From NCBI GenBank assembly GCA_008360975.2, contig CM039179.1, forward strand, positions 61,418,666 to 61,482,665: DNA of 64,000 nt, read 5' to 3'. Shown here piece after piece: positions 46,221 through 59,400 of this stretch. A program made the position numbers and the translations under genes. Every line of letters starts with the position of its first letter. The stretch's first letter is position 1. The DNA comes from Lichenostomus cassidix (Eukaryota; Chordata; Aves; Passeriformes; Meliphagidae). Below the pieces are notes generated by a model that was not told where the DNA came from, searched no databases, and saw nothing but the letters and a program-made list of their open reading frames with translations.

Positions 46221-49200
46221 CATGTGGGGCTACGGTCACCAAAGCAAGGTTTCCAGCCCTGAAATACTGTGATTATGTATTTTATTGCGTATAATATATT
46301 TTAGTGTATATTACATAATAGAACTTCAATGATGTGTTCACCTAGAGTAGGTCTGAACAATGTCTTTTGTGGTTTGGGGGAGTGTTTTGTACTTACAGCT
46401 CCAGGACAGAGGCTGTCCAGCTGGGCAGGAAAGAGATTTCTCTAGATTTCCTGTAGTGGATGAGCAGCTCTCTGCCATCACGTGGGCTCAGGGGCCACTG
46501 GGAAGCCTCAGCAGTGTCCACAGACACCATCAGCAAAAGGCTTCTGCAGTCTGGGCGTGAAGGACACATGGGTTTGAATTCATGCACAAAAATGTTGCCC
46601 AGGTCACACTTGGGGTGTGTAAGATCTTCAGGGAATTTTGTGCTTGGAAGGTTCAGTGATGGGGTGAAGAGGCCTCTTGCTTCCCCTGCAGTTTGACCAG
46701 CTTGGCCAGTGCTGGCAGGGGGACTGTGCACTAACCATGCAAGGTTACTCTGCTCCAAGCACTCTGGGGACACAGGACAGGGCAGTGCACAGAGCCTGTG
46801 GCGTTGAAAACAGCATTAGCTAATTCTGGGTTTTTCCCATCTAATGTTTCTATCCATTTTATGTTGTTCTGAGCCCCAGGTGTTATGTCACCTGAGCCAT
46901 GTACACAAAGATGGTCACATCTGCTGGCCACTCAAGCATTGTTGATCCTCACAGCTGAATGATGCTGCCCACGTGTGCCAGCCAGCACAGCAGTAGCTTA
47001 GCAACACTGCCTGCACCAAGGTGAGGATGTACAAAGTCCTGCTTGTTTTTAACAAAGAGAAACTGCAGACAGAAATGGTCATGGTGTAATTAATATACAT
47101 CTGTCATTCCTCACCATTAATATCTGCCCTTTCAACCAAGAAGTGATGGGAAGCAATTAAAACTCTTATTTACAAATTAAGTAGGGAAAACAACAAGGGC
47201 TTAGCTGGGTCAGAAGAAATCTACAGAGCATGCAGACACTGCCTACAGTAGTGTAATTATAATTAATCCATAAGAAGCTGATACAGACAAGGAGGCCCTT
47301 TATGGAAACTACAGCACTTCACAGATCTTGCATTCCCAGCTCAAAAGCCCTCTGTAGTACCTAGCAGTATTTTACTATGGAATGTTGTTTATCTTGCAAG
47401 GCACTTAAAATGACATATATTGTCAAATAGCAGGCTGGGGAAATTACAGAGATAGAAAATGCTTTACTGCATTAGCACTGCGCTGAACACTTTCCTTAGC
47501 AAAATAATTAAGACTTAAGACAAAGAAACGTAAAGCCCTTGAGGCGTGCAGATTTCAGATGCAGCTGACATCGTTTTGGTACACAATAGGATTTGATTAG
47601 CAGTTGCCACACACAGACCCACTACAGAGCAGGAACAACATTCACAATTACAAAACCCATGAAAGATAAACTCTTGGCTTTAGTGGTATTTTAAAATTCA
47701 TAAGGAGAAAAAAATTGATTGGGAAATATTCTTCAGCGGATGCATCCTGGGAGTTTAAACTGGAGTCATAATACATAATAGTAGTGTTGAGTGGTGCTTG
47801 GCATGTTATAGTGCAGTGAATGCTGTTGGTGTAGCTATAGCTGGAGAAGGAACCTACTTTGAAAATGTTTTCACCTGGAAGTTCTCCCTCTGGAATCACA
47901 ACCAAAGGGCAGATCAAAAATAACAATCAGCACCCCTGTCAGCTTTCTTGTTTACCTTGGATAAAGTTACAGTGTCTCATAGGCACTAAGTGTAGCAATT
48001 GGACCTGGAATTAGCCAAATTCTTGACAACATCACTTAAAATATTTAAATGTTTACTGCAATTTTCACTTGATACTAGCTAGTTATAAAGTATGTAATTA
48101 TATCCCTCGGTTCAGTGGAGTGAGAGATAGTCATTCCAAGAAGACATTAAAACTATTCACCCGTGGAGTTGCTGCATGTAAAACTGCTCTGTTACCCAAA
48201 GTGGAGCAGCAGCTGTGAATTGATACAAATTGTTCAGAAAATGACCAGGTTCTTGCTAAAATTTAGCTCCGATGCGTGTCAGCAAAGTGAAAGGCCAGTG
48301 CATTTAGAGCTCACATGCTGCTCCAACAGTTTGCTTCTTCCTTTCACATCCTTTATTCTTCTATGCCTTTTTGTGTTCCTGTAGTCAGGTTCCAGCAATA
48401 ATTAAAATCTAGGGAAGGAAGGGCTCAGAAAATTTCCTGCTTTAATTGTATTCCTGAAGCATATAAAAGTGCTGCATTTCTTCATTAGAAGGTATAATAA
48501 ACCCATAGTAATTGCTTACTGTAACATTTAACTATCCTAATTGCTGCAATAAAAAAGTAATCCTTTTGTATCGTAGAAAATAATTAGGTGAACTGAAAAT
48601 GCCAGGAGTGAGTTTGTATGTAGATCTACACTGATGAATCAGCCACAGTTGGATTTTGATGTTCAGGTGTGCTCCCACCAGGAGAAGTGGGCATCTCCAA
48701 ACTCCATTTTGGAAACATGACCTATAAAAAATGTAAATACAATGACATCTGCTAGCTATGAATACACAGAGCTTTCCAAAAATGTCTATATGTATTAAAG
48801 GGTCTAGCAAGATCTCTGTTAGCTTCACATTGAGGCTGCTGGAGACTTCAGAAAAGCCTTGAGCTCGTATGTTGAAGTTTTGGATCAGCCACAGACCTAA
48901 CAAGGAGCTGAATTCAGTACTGCTCAGGAAGATACCTGAAGTTTAACCCACACCCAAAATCTTGCCACAGCTGTGTTTTCCACTGCTGCCATCACAGTGA
49001 TAAACTATCTGGGCTCGGGCAGTGAACTGATGAACTGAAAGCAGAAACTGATCTCCAAAGGCTGGCAACTGGTTTGCATGTATAAGAAGCATGGAAGTGC
49101 CTGCTGGATATGCACTTAAGAAACAGAGCTCATACACTAAAAGGCATAGAAAATGCTGATGCATGTTTAAGAGTGATTTTAGAATACCTCTTAAAAATAG

Positions 49201-50359
49201 GATATATTTTTAAAAGTTAATAATAGATATAAAACACAAAAATAGAAATTTATCATTTTCAGTGGAATGAAGAGACACTGCATTTTATTGTAGCTAGAAG
49301 TATTATTGTGTAAAAAGGATGATTAATATTTTGGTGAATGTTAAGAAGTAATAAGTGCATTAAACATTCAGAGCAATAAAAAGAAAAGTAAAAATCAATA
49401 GAATTCAGAATTAAAACCCTGAAAATTTGAGTTCTCTTTGTCCAGATTACATTTTTTAAATTGCTTTGTTGCAAGCTGCAGTTTTTGCAACAACTAATTA
49501 GAATTGCTTCTCTCCCATAAGCTGTGATCTGAGCTCAGACAAAGCCCCTAGAACTCATGACTCTCCACGTTCTATATTGCTGTAAAAGAAACCCCAGCTT
49601 CCTCCTCATACAGATGAGTTTGCCAAAGTCAGCCTAATTGGCTACCCTAGAGTGCTTGCAATCATATTTGACTGCTTTCTGTATCAAATTATGTCACATT
49701 TATAATGCTATACATCATTATAGCACTTTATCTGCTAACTGAGGCCTGGGTAAATCACATTTCTCCTTAAAGAGAAATTCCCTTAAAACAAATTTTGAAG
49801 AAGGAGCCTATCAGAGAAAAAAAAACTATCAAGGATTTTGTAAGACACTACATCCTATCTGCAAACAAAGAATAAAAATGGTTATACTATTACTGTTGCT
49901 TTCCCTGCAAGATTGCTCAAGACTTCTGAACAATTTTATAGGATAGGGGAGGAGGCAGCTCTACTCATACATGACTGAAATTATGTCATTATATGGAGAT
50001 GGGCTTCTTAATACCTACCCTTTTTCCATTGTTTTCCTCCTGCCTACAAAAAACAAGTTACCTATCCTCAGTTTCAGGCTGTTTATCTGATTCATCCTGA
50101 TCTTCCACTTATTCAAGACCAGGCTGCCTCCAGTCCTCTAGGTAAGGCAAGACCAGGTGCTTTTCCAGGCACAGGATGATAAATTCAAATGAAGAAAGGC
50201 CATTACAACGGTTGCTTTCCAAAGCTTTTTTCCTTTGAAAATTTATTATCACAACATTCACTAAGAATTACATGCACTGCTGGCTCACTGAAACTTGCAA
50301 TGTGTTACTTTTAATGTAACTAGCTTTTTTTTTCCTAATCTAGCTTTGAAGCTAGCCCT
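46221..50359. other. Unique non-coding sequence with a possible conserved block
   Basis: No gene is found in 4.1 kb. The block 47090-47600 is AT-rich, with TAATTATAATTAATCC at 47254-47269 and other homeodomain-type cores, and may be regulatory. Open frames of up to 126 codons (46393-46773 minus, 48532-48903 minus) have no recognised domain. Confidence 0.5.
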
Positions 50360-50436
50360 CCTTTTGAGCAGGAGGATGGACTTGATCCCTCCCAATGTCC
50401 CTTCCAGCCTGAACTGACTGACTGAAGCTGACTGAC
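50360..50436 (+). mobile_element. CR1 LINE, short 3' tail
   Basis: TTTTGAGCAGGAGGATGGAC, TTGATCCCTCCCAATGTCCC and TTCCAGCCTGAACTGACTGA fit the CR1 3' terminal block. The tail has degenerated into CTGACTGA-like repeats instead of the usual ATTCTRTG octamers. Confidence 0.8.
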
Positions 50437-50495
50437 ACCCAACCAGTTCCTGAGAAGGAGCCTTGGGCCAGCTTTACTCCAGCTCTATACTGAGC

Positions 50496-50690
50496 ATGAG
50501 GCAGAGCTGGATGCAGCACTCCAGGTGGGATCTCACCAGAGCAGAGCAGAGCAGAGCAGAGCAGAGGGGCAGAATCACCTCCCTCACCCTGCTGGCCACA
50601 CTGCGTTTGATGCAGCCCAGGAAGCTGTTGGCTATGTGGGCTGCAAGGGCATGATGCTGGCTCATGTCCAGCTTTTCATCCACAAGAATA
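50496..50690 (-). mobile_element. CR1 LINE, internal fragment, inverted
   Basis: GATGCAGCACTCCAGGTGGG, ATCTCACCAGAGC, CAGAATCACCTCCCTCACCC, TGCTGGCCACACTGCGTTTG, ATGCAGCCCAGGAAGCTGTT, GGGCTGCAAGGGCATGATGC and TCATGTCCAGCTTTTCATCC are the reverse complement of CR1 sequence upstream of the 3' UTR. It lacks its own 3' end and sits about 60 bp from the plus-strand tail at 50360-50436. A pentamer array interrupts it at 50538-50566. Confidence 0.95.
50538..50566. repeat. (AGAGC)n microsatellite, about 5.8 units
   Basis: AGAGC repeated from 50538 to 50566 inside the inverted CR1 fragment. CR1 copies normally carry two or three AGAGC-like units here, so this is a local expansion by slippage. It is likely to be length-polymorphic. 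Confidence 0.95.
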
Positions 50691-52325
50691 TATAAGAAAG
50701 CAAATTGTGAGAGGATAATTAGGTGAAGGTTCATTTCTGGAGCACAAGAAAACAGTTCAAGAGCACTGCTGAAAGCCAAACTAGAGCAAGTACTTGCTCA
50801 GTAATGCAATAAGGATGGATGAACAGTGGGACATTGCACAGAGCCAGGGAGCAAATATTTGTCCTGCCTATGGACTGGCCTGATCAGAGCTTTGGGTTAG
50901 TGCTGATCTTGCTGAAGCCACTGACAGGATTGAACCTGTATTTCAGATATGCCTTTTTGGTGGATTAAATACATTAAAAGAGATGCTTATTCTAAGCAGG
51001 TTTGCACTAAGAAAGGCTGGGAAAAAGACAACATTGAACAGCTGCAGCAACTTGCAAGTATTTGTGCTAAACCTGTGTCAAGAAGGATAACATGCAATGT
51101 CCAAAGTGGGACTGTTATGAAATCATTTCCAACCCAGTTAGCCTCTGGTTTAAATTCTTTTTGTTACAGCACAATTACATTTCATCCATGGTGCTTTCCT
51201 CTTATGCTCTTTGGTCTTCATGAAAAATTAGAGACCAAGCTCAGACATAAACTTACTGAAGAAGCAAAGTACTTTCCACTCAAATTTTTTACAATTAAAT
51301 AACAGTACAGATGTTACAGCATTTAATAAGATGGGAAACAAGATGATGTGTGTCCCTCACGTTTGGTCTCAGTCTTTTATAACAACTCTTGGCTGGGCTG
51401 CATGGGTTATGGTGGAAAGCACCATCCTGCCAGCTGCTGCTTTGCACTCCATCCACAGGTCCAGGTTCTCATATTAAACTAATACTCTTCCTTCACCTTT
51501 GTCTTCCCTGTCTCTCCACATTTTTCCCTACTCTAAATCTTTCTACAGCACAATGCCCAGCATACTTTGGCACAGCTGCCATAAGGCAAAGAAAGAGGCG
51601 TTTTGTAATGTGTGCAGGCAGCACTGTGAGAAATGTGACACAGCTCATGTGTCCCCCTGCTCACAGACATCATCTCTCATTCAGCTGGAAAAAGTAGCTG
51701 GGAGGCAGAGCAGAAGGTCTGTACATGTTAGAAAGAGCATGTACCTGATGGTTCCTGCATTGAGCTCTTTCTCAACTTGGAAAATTTCCCTCTTCCATGG
51801 ACCCTTGAAAGAGTGGGCTGGCAGTTTTTGTCTTTTGTGCATACTATTTCTTACCTAATGTGCCAGAATTCTTTTAACCACTCACTTAAAACCTTAAATG
51901 GAAAGTGCTGTTGTGTGGGAAACTCCCAATTTGAGAAAGGGAAAGTTCATCAGACTCTCTCTCCTCCCTACCTCGGTTATGCCCTTGGCTGTAAATGTTG
52001 GCACGGGGACCCAGGATTTCAAAAGCAAAAGGTTTCAAATACAATTTTGCTGCTTTTTTATCATGCAAATCTGCAAAAATATCAGATGGGATGCAGGCCA
52101 GTAAATTGCTTTCCCACTGTAGGTACAAGAAAGAGGGGAGAGCAGATTGACAGCAACCACCACAATTTGTGTCCCCAAGCAACCTCTGCATGAGATGCAG
52201 CCTTCACACCTGCTCCTACCCTGACAGTTCAAAATTTTTCCTGATTAGGAGGGTCACAATTATTTTATGATGCAAAAAGAGATCAGTGCATTGATACAGA
52301 CTGATCATAATTAATGACTCCAGAG
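50691..52325. other. Unique non-coding sequence
   Basis: Nothing recognisable in 1.6 kb. Overlapping open frames at 50949-52193 (up to 138 codons) show no known motif and no consistent coding frame. Confidence 0.55.
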
Positions 52326-52578
52326 TGTGCTGCTTTTGGCTGCGGTAGAATTAATTTTCTTAGTAGTAACTGACATGGGGTTGTGTTTTGCATTTGTGAC
52401 CAAAGGAGAGTTGATAACACAGGGATGCATTTGTTACAGCTGAGCAGTGCTTTCTGCCTCTCACCCCAGCAGAGAGAGGGGCTGGGGGTGTGCAAGGAGC
52501 TGGGAGGAGACACAGCCAGGACTGCTGACCACAACTGACCACAGGGATATTATAGACCACGTGGCATCATGCTCAGTG

Positions 52579-52584
52579 TATAAA
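52579..52584 (+). promoter_or_regulatory. TATA box of the ERVL-type LTR
   Basis: TATAAA in CAGTGTATAAAGCTGGGGG, about 140 bp before the AATAAA signal. This is the usual U3 promoter position in this LTR family. Confidence 0.75.
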
Positions 52585-52717
52585 GCTGGGGGAAGAAGGA
52601 GAAAGGGGGAGGGTGTTTGGATTGGTGGCATTGTATTTTCCCAAGTCACTGTTACACATGACGGAGCTCTGCTTTCTTAGAAATGGCTGAACACCTGCCT
52701 GTCCATGGGAAGTGGTG

Positions 52718-52723
52718 AATAAA
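52718..52723 (+). promoter_or_regulatory. Poly(A) signal AATAAA of the ERVL-type LTR
   Basis: AATAAA in GGTGAATAAAGTCGC, downstream of the TATA box and about 180 bp before the LTR end. It fits the R region of the family. Confidence 0.75.
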
Positions 52724-52900
52724 GTCGCTAGTTTTCTTTGCTTGTGCTTGTTGATTTTGCTTTACCTGTTGAACTGTCTTTACTTCAACCCACATGTTTC
52801 CAGGCTTTTTCTGTTCTGATTCTCTCCCCCAGTCCACCGGGGGAGGTGTGAGCGAGCAGCAGTGTGGTGCTTAGTTGCCAGCCAGGGTGAAATCATGACA

Positions 52901-55900
52901 CAGGAAAACCAAAACTTTTCTTCATTCCTCAGGGTGTCATCTCCAGCAACTCCCACAGGCTCTGCACTTCTGCAGTGCAAGAGGAAAAGACTGTCCAAAG
53001 CCAGGGAGCTCTCATCATACCCTCGGAGAGGCCATAAGGCTGTGAGATGTTTCAAAGTACAACATTTATCATGTTCTGTTTGCTCAAAACCAAAGTATCC
53101 TCTCCTGTAAGGATGTAAACCCTTGAGAAAAAAAAAATAACCTTTTGCAGTCTAAAAACTTTTCCCACACACATATTTACATGCTTATAGACAAATTCAA
53201 CAGTTCACATCATAAAAGTAATTATAAACTTTGGTTGAAAACATAAAACACTTGGTATCCAGTTGTATTAAATTCCTTCATTCCTCTACTCGTCCTGGAG
53301 GAAGCTTGTGGACTATTCTATATGGTTTCAGTATGGCATATACAATGCCATGGTGTTTCTGCTTTCCCCTTTCAAGTCCCCAGGGAATAACCTACAGTTT
53401 TAGTACATCCAAAAAGCCTGGGAGAAGGCAAAACAGATGGGATGGGATTAGGATTGTTTATGAAATGAAGTGCTCAAAGATGAACCCTTGGCAGGGCAGA
53501 GCAATTTATGCTATTTATTGCATGAGTAAACTCGAAATAAAATGCTATTTAAGTCCCAGTCCACAGAATGGTCTCTCACAGAAATGTCAGCAAATATTTT
53601 CATGCCAGGTTTTTAGCAATCACTTTAAACTACACCATAGAGCAAAGGACATTTTAACAGTTACTCTGAGCAATGTCATCCCTTGTACCTGCATACTTTT
53701 GCCTAAGCTATTTCATTCGTGAGTTGATGGCATGAGATAACAGAAAGCATGCAATCTAAATCTTGCAAGGTGTGCATTTGATGTCTTCTGAATGTGAATG
53801 CCATTGAAATTTGCAAAATAGACAAACACTTTAAATAAAAGTGTGATGGTCGTAAAAGGCCAGAGATGTAGAGCAACAATTTCAGTGTCTTCCTAAACCC
53901 TGAGACAGAAATGGCTACAGTGGTGAAAATGCATTTGCAGTTACTGCTGATTATACAGTAGGATAAACAACCATGTAGAATCTCAGTCTGTGCCAATAAA
54001 AAATTGTCACTTCAGGGGAGGTCAGATCCTTGTGCTGTTTCCAACACTGCGTATTGCTGAATCATCTTCTCTGCTGTCCTGTCCTTCTCATTTGCCTCTT
54101 GCAAGCTCTTAATAGCTTTGCAGAACCCCTTTCTGTCATCCAGTCAGAGGCTCTGCCATGTCTGCTTAGGCATCAGTGCTTGTTTCTCACTTCTGATGAT
54201 TTTAACAATCCTCTCACTTGCATTTTCCTCCTTTTTCCAGCTGCCTTGCTCCAGCCTAAGGTGGTATGGGGTGAGGCTGAACATTAGTCCAATGTACTTC
54301 ATTAGAGAGTCAGCCCTCCAACTTTGCTCTGTGTTCAGCAGCTACCTGTCTGTATTACTTTAGGGCTTACGTTCTAGATTTTAGTCACTTCTGTGATGTC
54401 TAGATAACAATACTTTAAATTTATTCTCAATAGCATTTGAGTCAAAGCCACTTTATCTCAAGTACAGCTGTCATTAGGTGCCTATGCTATGCAACAGCTT
54501 CAAACAGTTTCAGTGAACAGGGAGAAATAAATGGAGCTATCTAATCAATATAGCAGGCTGAACTTGAAGTACCCATCCTTTATTTAAGCTTCTTTGTTGA
54601 GAGTCAGTGTTTTATTAATCTTAATCCTGAGAACTGTGGTAAGTTGAAAGAAAGTAATTACTGACATTCACTACACTTAGCCAGGAAAGTATTTTCCCTA
54701 TTGGGAGTTCTGCAGGGATAGAGACACAATCTGAAGAACAAAGGGTCATCATCCAAAGGTGTTTTTCATTTGAAAAAAAGCTAAAATATCAGCAATGAAA
54801 ACCAACATGAGGCTTCCAATAACCATAGACAACATGCCCTGAGCATGGTGACTGCATACAGTCACATTGCTGCTTCCAGCCATACAGAGATCCCCATCTG
54901 GGAAATATTCTCAGGATCACACCATGTAGGTGAAGAGAAAAATGCCAGGTGCTCAGATATGTAACTTTTAGCCAGGTGTTATGTCAGTGCAAGTTTCTCT
55001 GGAAAGGTATGAAACCACCACTCTCAGAGGTGGGCAATCCTAGGAGTATTTGTGCAGCAGCCATTGCGAAGATTACGTTTGAAAGTAAGAAGGCTTTGTA
55101 TCACTTTTCTCCTTCTTCTCAACAGTGAAAAAGCCGAATAAGATCCTCATCCTGACATTTCAGCCCATGGAAACACAGCCCACTCTGTTGTGGCTCAGCC
55201 TTGAACACAGTGTCTCTCATAACAGCGAGTAGAGGGATTGCTCTGTGTGGGTACAGAACATAACAATTCCTCTAAGTATGAGTTTGCAGAGGCTATGTTC
55301 CACTCTGTGATTTGTTTCTCCAGAACATTAGTCTAGAATGGTGTAGCAGGAATGCTTCCAAAATAACCGGTTACCTGCTATAGTCATTTCCACAGGTATC
55401 TCACACCTAGGGTTAGGAAAAAGCTGAAGCCTAGCTGACCAGTGGTATCTTCGCCATAAACAAATAAGATTAGGTTCTCTATGAAATAATATAACATCAT
55501 AAACAGAGGGCCACTGCTGTTACAGCTCCCCACCTCTGGCACTGTCTGTTTGGGATAGCTGGATTTTTCTCCTAGTGTTCAGGGCACTGGTGCCAGACAA
55601 TACCTTTCCCATTCAAGTGAGGGCTGAGCCAGCACTGGTTATGAATGTATGGGGGCGGAATATCAACCAAATGCCTTAAAAACTGCTTGAAGTGCCCTGA
55701 GTTGTGTTTGTCTCATGCCTTTACAAATGACCTCTTTTATTTTCATATCATTGATTTTCAAGAGAAGCTGGAAGTCAGGGAGAGGAAAGAAGAAGCCATT
55801 TTTGCACATCCATGAACACAAAGAAGCACTGCTGCCCATTCCTCTTCATAGCACAGCCTATGATACTCTGTTAAACTGAGACTGATGACAACCTGAACAG

Positions 55901-56300
55901 AAAAGACACTGGATTACTCAGATTCCAAAATTATCTTGAGAGCTTTCTCTTTGTGTGAATGTGTAACAACATGTTGGATGCTGTTATCCAATTGCTCATT
56001 TCTCTGATAGTACCAAAGGCCACAGCTAGGTGATCACCTGGATATCTGGGGCTGGGAACCAGCTGATTTCACAGAATTCAGTCCTAGCACCAAGGCTGTC
56101 TCTGCAACACAGACAAGGCTGGGAAATGGGGAACAAGATCATCAAAACTTGGACAGGCTCACCTTTATTTCATTTCCCTGCGGAATTCACATTTATGCAT
56201 TTGAATCGGATGGACCACTTGCCCCAGTCCCATGTGATCAGGCAGCACCTTGAATGGCTAAGACATTGGAAAGGTTTCCACCACACTGTAGCCAGCAGGA
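52901..56300. other. Unique non-coding sequence with one long chance frame
   Basis: No gene or transposon is identified in 3.4 kb. The open frame 53231-53722 (163 codons, plus) is Ser/Cys/Lys-rich with no recognisable domain. Its length is near the chance maximum for the window. Confidence 0.55.
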
Positions 56301-56410
56301 TTCATAGAATCATACAATCATTTAGATTGGAAAAGACCTTTAAGAGCACCAAGTTAACCTAACTTTGCAAAGTCCACCACTAAACCATGTCCCCACATCT
56401 TTATCCACCT
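56301..56410 (-). mobile_element. CR1 LINE, 3' end, inverted
   Basis: TTCATAGAATCATACAATCA, TTTAGATTGGAAAAGACCTT, TAAGAGCACCAAGTTAACCT, then CAAAGTCCACCACTAAACCA and TGTCCCCACATC are the reverse complement of the CR1 3' UTR of the 'gacttggcagtgc' type. Two octamer units mark the tail at the left edge. Confidence 0.95.
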
Positions 56411-59400
56411 AGAAAGTAGGGATTCAGTCTACACCAATCATCTACATTTATCTAGACAGCAGGTTCTCATCTCATTTCCCAAGACAATCATTGGGATGTC
56501 TTCTCTGTGCTCGTCCCTGCTATAGATTATGGAGGAAACTGAGAGAACTGGTGTAATGGAAAGGCCTGACCCTTACATAGAGCTGTCCAGCAAACTCTTT
56601 ACTTGTCAATAAGGAGCTGAATATTTCCCTAGCTGAATGTTTCCCTCTTCCTGGCCATGCTATTTATTGCCAGCTGTACAGAAGAGCACAGCTCAAGCTG
56701 CTGCAAACTGAGAATTATGTGTTCATGCTGTAGGGTGGGACAGGGAGACAGGAGGTTTGTTGCTGTGTTGGAAATACAGCTATGAATGTTGATAAAAGCA
56801 ACTCAAATATTCATCTTTGGTAAAAAGGGCTTATTCAGTGGCCTGCTTCTCCTGCCAAAAGCTGATTAATAAACCAGAGGCCTGTGTTGAAGGCAGACAG
56901 AGCCATACCCACAAGGAGCTCAGTGCTGCAGTACAGTGCCACACAGCTCTGTTTGTGGAAAACCAAATTCCTGCCTTGTCTGTCTGCATACAGGGCTAGG
57001 AAAATCCCTCCTCCATGGGATGCTGAAGACACAATTTTCTTCCTCTCCCTGCTCTCGCTCTCCACATGCTCCCACTCACATTTCACACATTGTCTTACCA
57101 TCTCTTCTCCCTCTCCCTGCCACTGGCTCTCTCAGACCATTTCTAGTTTGCTGCCTGGTCACACCTTTAGGAAGAAATAGTCAGGCTCTGCATTAGCACT
57201 TCCTGAATCCAGATCTATGTGTTACCATGGGTGTGAAGTACCTCCTGGTTAGGATAGTACATCTGTGATCCTGAAAGGATGAGAGCAGCAGCAAAGACAA
57301 TTGTCAACCCCATCCTTATGCCTGTAACCTTCTGGACTGCAGAAATCCAACCCCAGAGCTGAACAGTATTCCCTTCACCCATTGCCTAATCCCACAAGCT
57401 TCAAAGAGTAACAAGTTTCTCTCTCTCACTTTTGCTGTGTTAATAATTCTGTTTCTCCATATGCTGAATGTTTCGCACCCATTCTGGGATCCAGGAACTA
57501 AGAAATGTTACACATATATAAAATTTCACCCAAAAAGAGTTGGCATGCCACAGAAGCCAGAGCACAAAAGTGCCCTGCTTTGAATGTCGTGGGAGCCAGG
57601 AAGTAAATGTGACATTAATATGAAACTTTTCAAAGTCCCACATGGCACAAAGTGAGCTAATTGCCCTACAGGGCAGCAAAGCTAAATTTAACTGTAAATT
57701 ACACGACTTCCTGGAGGAGAATGTAATGATACGTTACAGTATCCAGTGAATGAAACTGCCTGAAACACCCAATCTGATGCTTGTAGAGCAACTCATCAGT
57801 GATGCTTCATTCCAGCATCAAATGTTGCAGTTGAACTGGATTCCATGTTGCAAAACTTCTTAAATCCTAAGTCACAGGATTTACCGATTTCAATCTTATT
57901 TTCCTTATTTTACTGAGTGCAAGGTGCAAATTTATTCCAGCAAGCCTAAGTCTTTTTAATTAAGACACTAATGGAAAGGCATGAGGCTCTTTAGAGGACA
58001 ATTCAGATCTCCAGTGAAGTGAACTGCAGTCCTTAGAGGAGCAGAAATAGTGCAAGTTTTCATAAAACTTCCTGTGACAGATCAGGAGCCATTGTCTGGA
58101 AATGATCTAACAAATTCACCACCAAGTATTGTTGTCAGCATCAAATAGAAATGTGATAATAAGAAAAGACACAATAGCCCTCAGCATGTTTATGTTTATT
58201 TCTTACATCCTCACTTTCTGTTCTTCTTTTTGATTCTAAGTTCTCTTCTTTCTTTCCCTCATCTTCTTCCCCTCCTTTCTGACATTCCTTTAGCTCTGTC
58301 ACCAGATGCCTCTCCAATTTCCCACGTTCTCAAATACACCTCTCTCCTCCCCTCCTTTTTCCTTTTGCTGTGAAAGCTGAGGGTCTGAGCCTGGGGCTCC
58401 TCTTCCTTGTGAACAGTGTTCTTTGGAGCAGATTATGGAAATGTGCATTAGAAAATACACATTTCCCCTTTCATACAGCCTTCTGTGAAGAAGAAATAGG
58501 AGGTAGAGGTGCAGGATGAGAGGTGAGAAAATCAGCCATTGTCCCTGATGCCCAGGAATTCCAGAACTGATCTCCACAACAATCCTTTTCATACACAAAA
58601 AGCATAAGGCACATACATGGAGAGTATCAAAAGAAGTCCAGAGAAATTCAATTTTTCTGTCATCCCATGAGGTCCAAGGAAGGGGACAAGACTGCTAGGA
58701 CTTTGTCCTGCTTTTCTGCCATCATTTTAAAACCAACAGCCCTCTTCATGGACTGCAGCAGGGGCCATTGTCCTATCCACTCTCTGCCATTCATTCTCAA
58801 GCATGAGCCCTTCCTAGTGCAGGATGAGTCAGCTTCTGCATCTTTCTGTCATTCATGTACCACTTTTCTCATCTTCCTACTCAGACCATCACACTCAAAG
58901 ACTTCCTGCCGTGGCATTACAGGCATGTATTTGTGCAGGATCCCTACAGAGTACCAGCATACAATGAATCCAACTCAACTATTCATCGCCAACACCTGGC
59001 CACTCGGTGGGGATAGCATCATTCTGGCAGGCCTTGGACTTGTATCAATACCACCTGCCCCTGGCTCTCTGTGACCTATAAAATTAAATCAGATGGAGAA
59101 GATCTTCAGCCTGAGGAATTTACAGACGACTTCAAGAAGTTGAAGGTGAAACAAAGCATCTGAGGTACAGTGCAGCAGTGCTGTGAAAAACAACATTTCT
59201 CATTTCAATAAGTAAATTGGTTTTGATACACAAAAGCATCCCAGTAGCCAGTAGATTGCACCAAAGGAGCTGAGACTGGAAAGTGCTCTCACCATTGTAA
59301 ACTGATGAGTCCACACCACAGAGAAAAAAGAGAAGAAAGGCAGAAAGGCTGGTCATATCAATGGTTACAATGGACAGGGTTTAGGAGGAATAGGAAGAGA

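Larger units (their letters stand above)
52326..52900 (+). mobile_element. ERVL-type solo LTR, 575 bp, near complete
   Basis: It begins TGTGCTGCTTTTGGCTGCGG, matching the usual start TGTCCTGGTTTTGGCTGGGA of a common avian ERVL-like LTR. It continues with GTTGATAACACAGGGATGCA, GGGATATTATAGACCACGTG, GCATCATGCTCAGTGTATAA + AGCTGGGGGAAG, GAGTGAATAAAG-type R, CTCCCCCAGTCCACCGGGGG and GAGCGAGCAGC, GTGGTGCTTAGTTGCCAGCC. It ends AATCATGACA. The flanks CAGAG (52321-52325) and CAGGA (52901-52905) are a weak, possibly mutated 5-bp duplication. No tRNA primer site or internal coding region follows, so it is a solo LTR. The family name is uncertain. Confidence 0.9.

Noticed and set aside
46272..46319. AT-rich palindrome ATTATGTA...TACATAAT
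   Set aside because: Only 8 bp pair perfectly with a long loop, which is expected by chance in AT-rich DNA.
53231..53722. 163-codon open frame as a gene
   Set aside because: Low-complexity Ser/Cys/Lys-rich translation with no family resemblance. Length is again near the chance limit.
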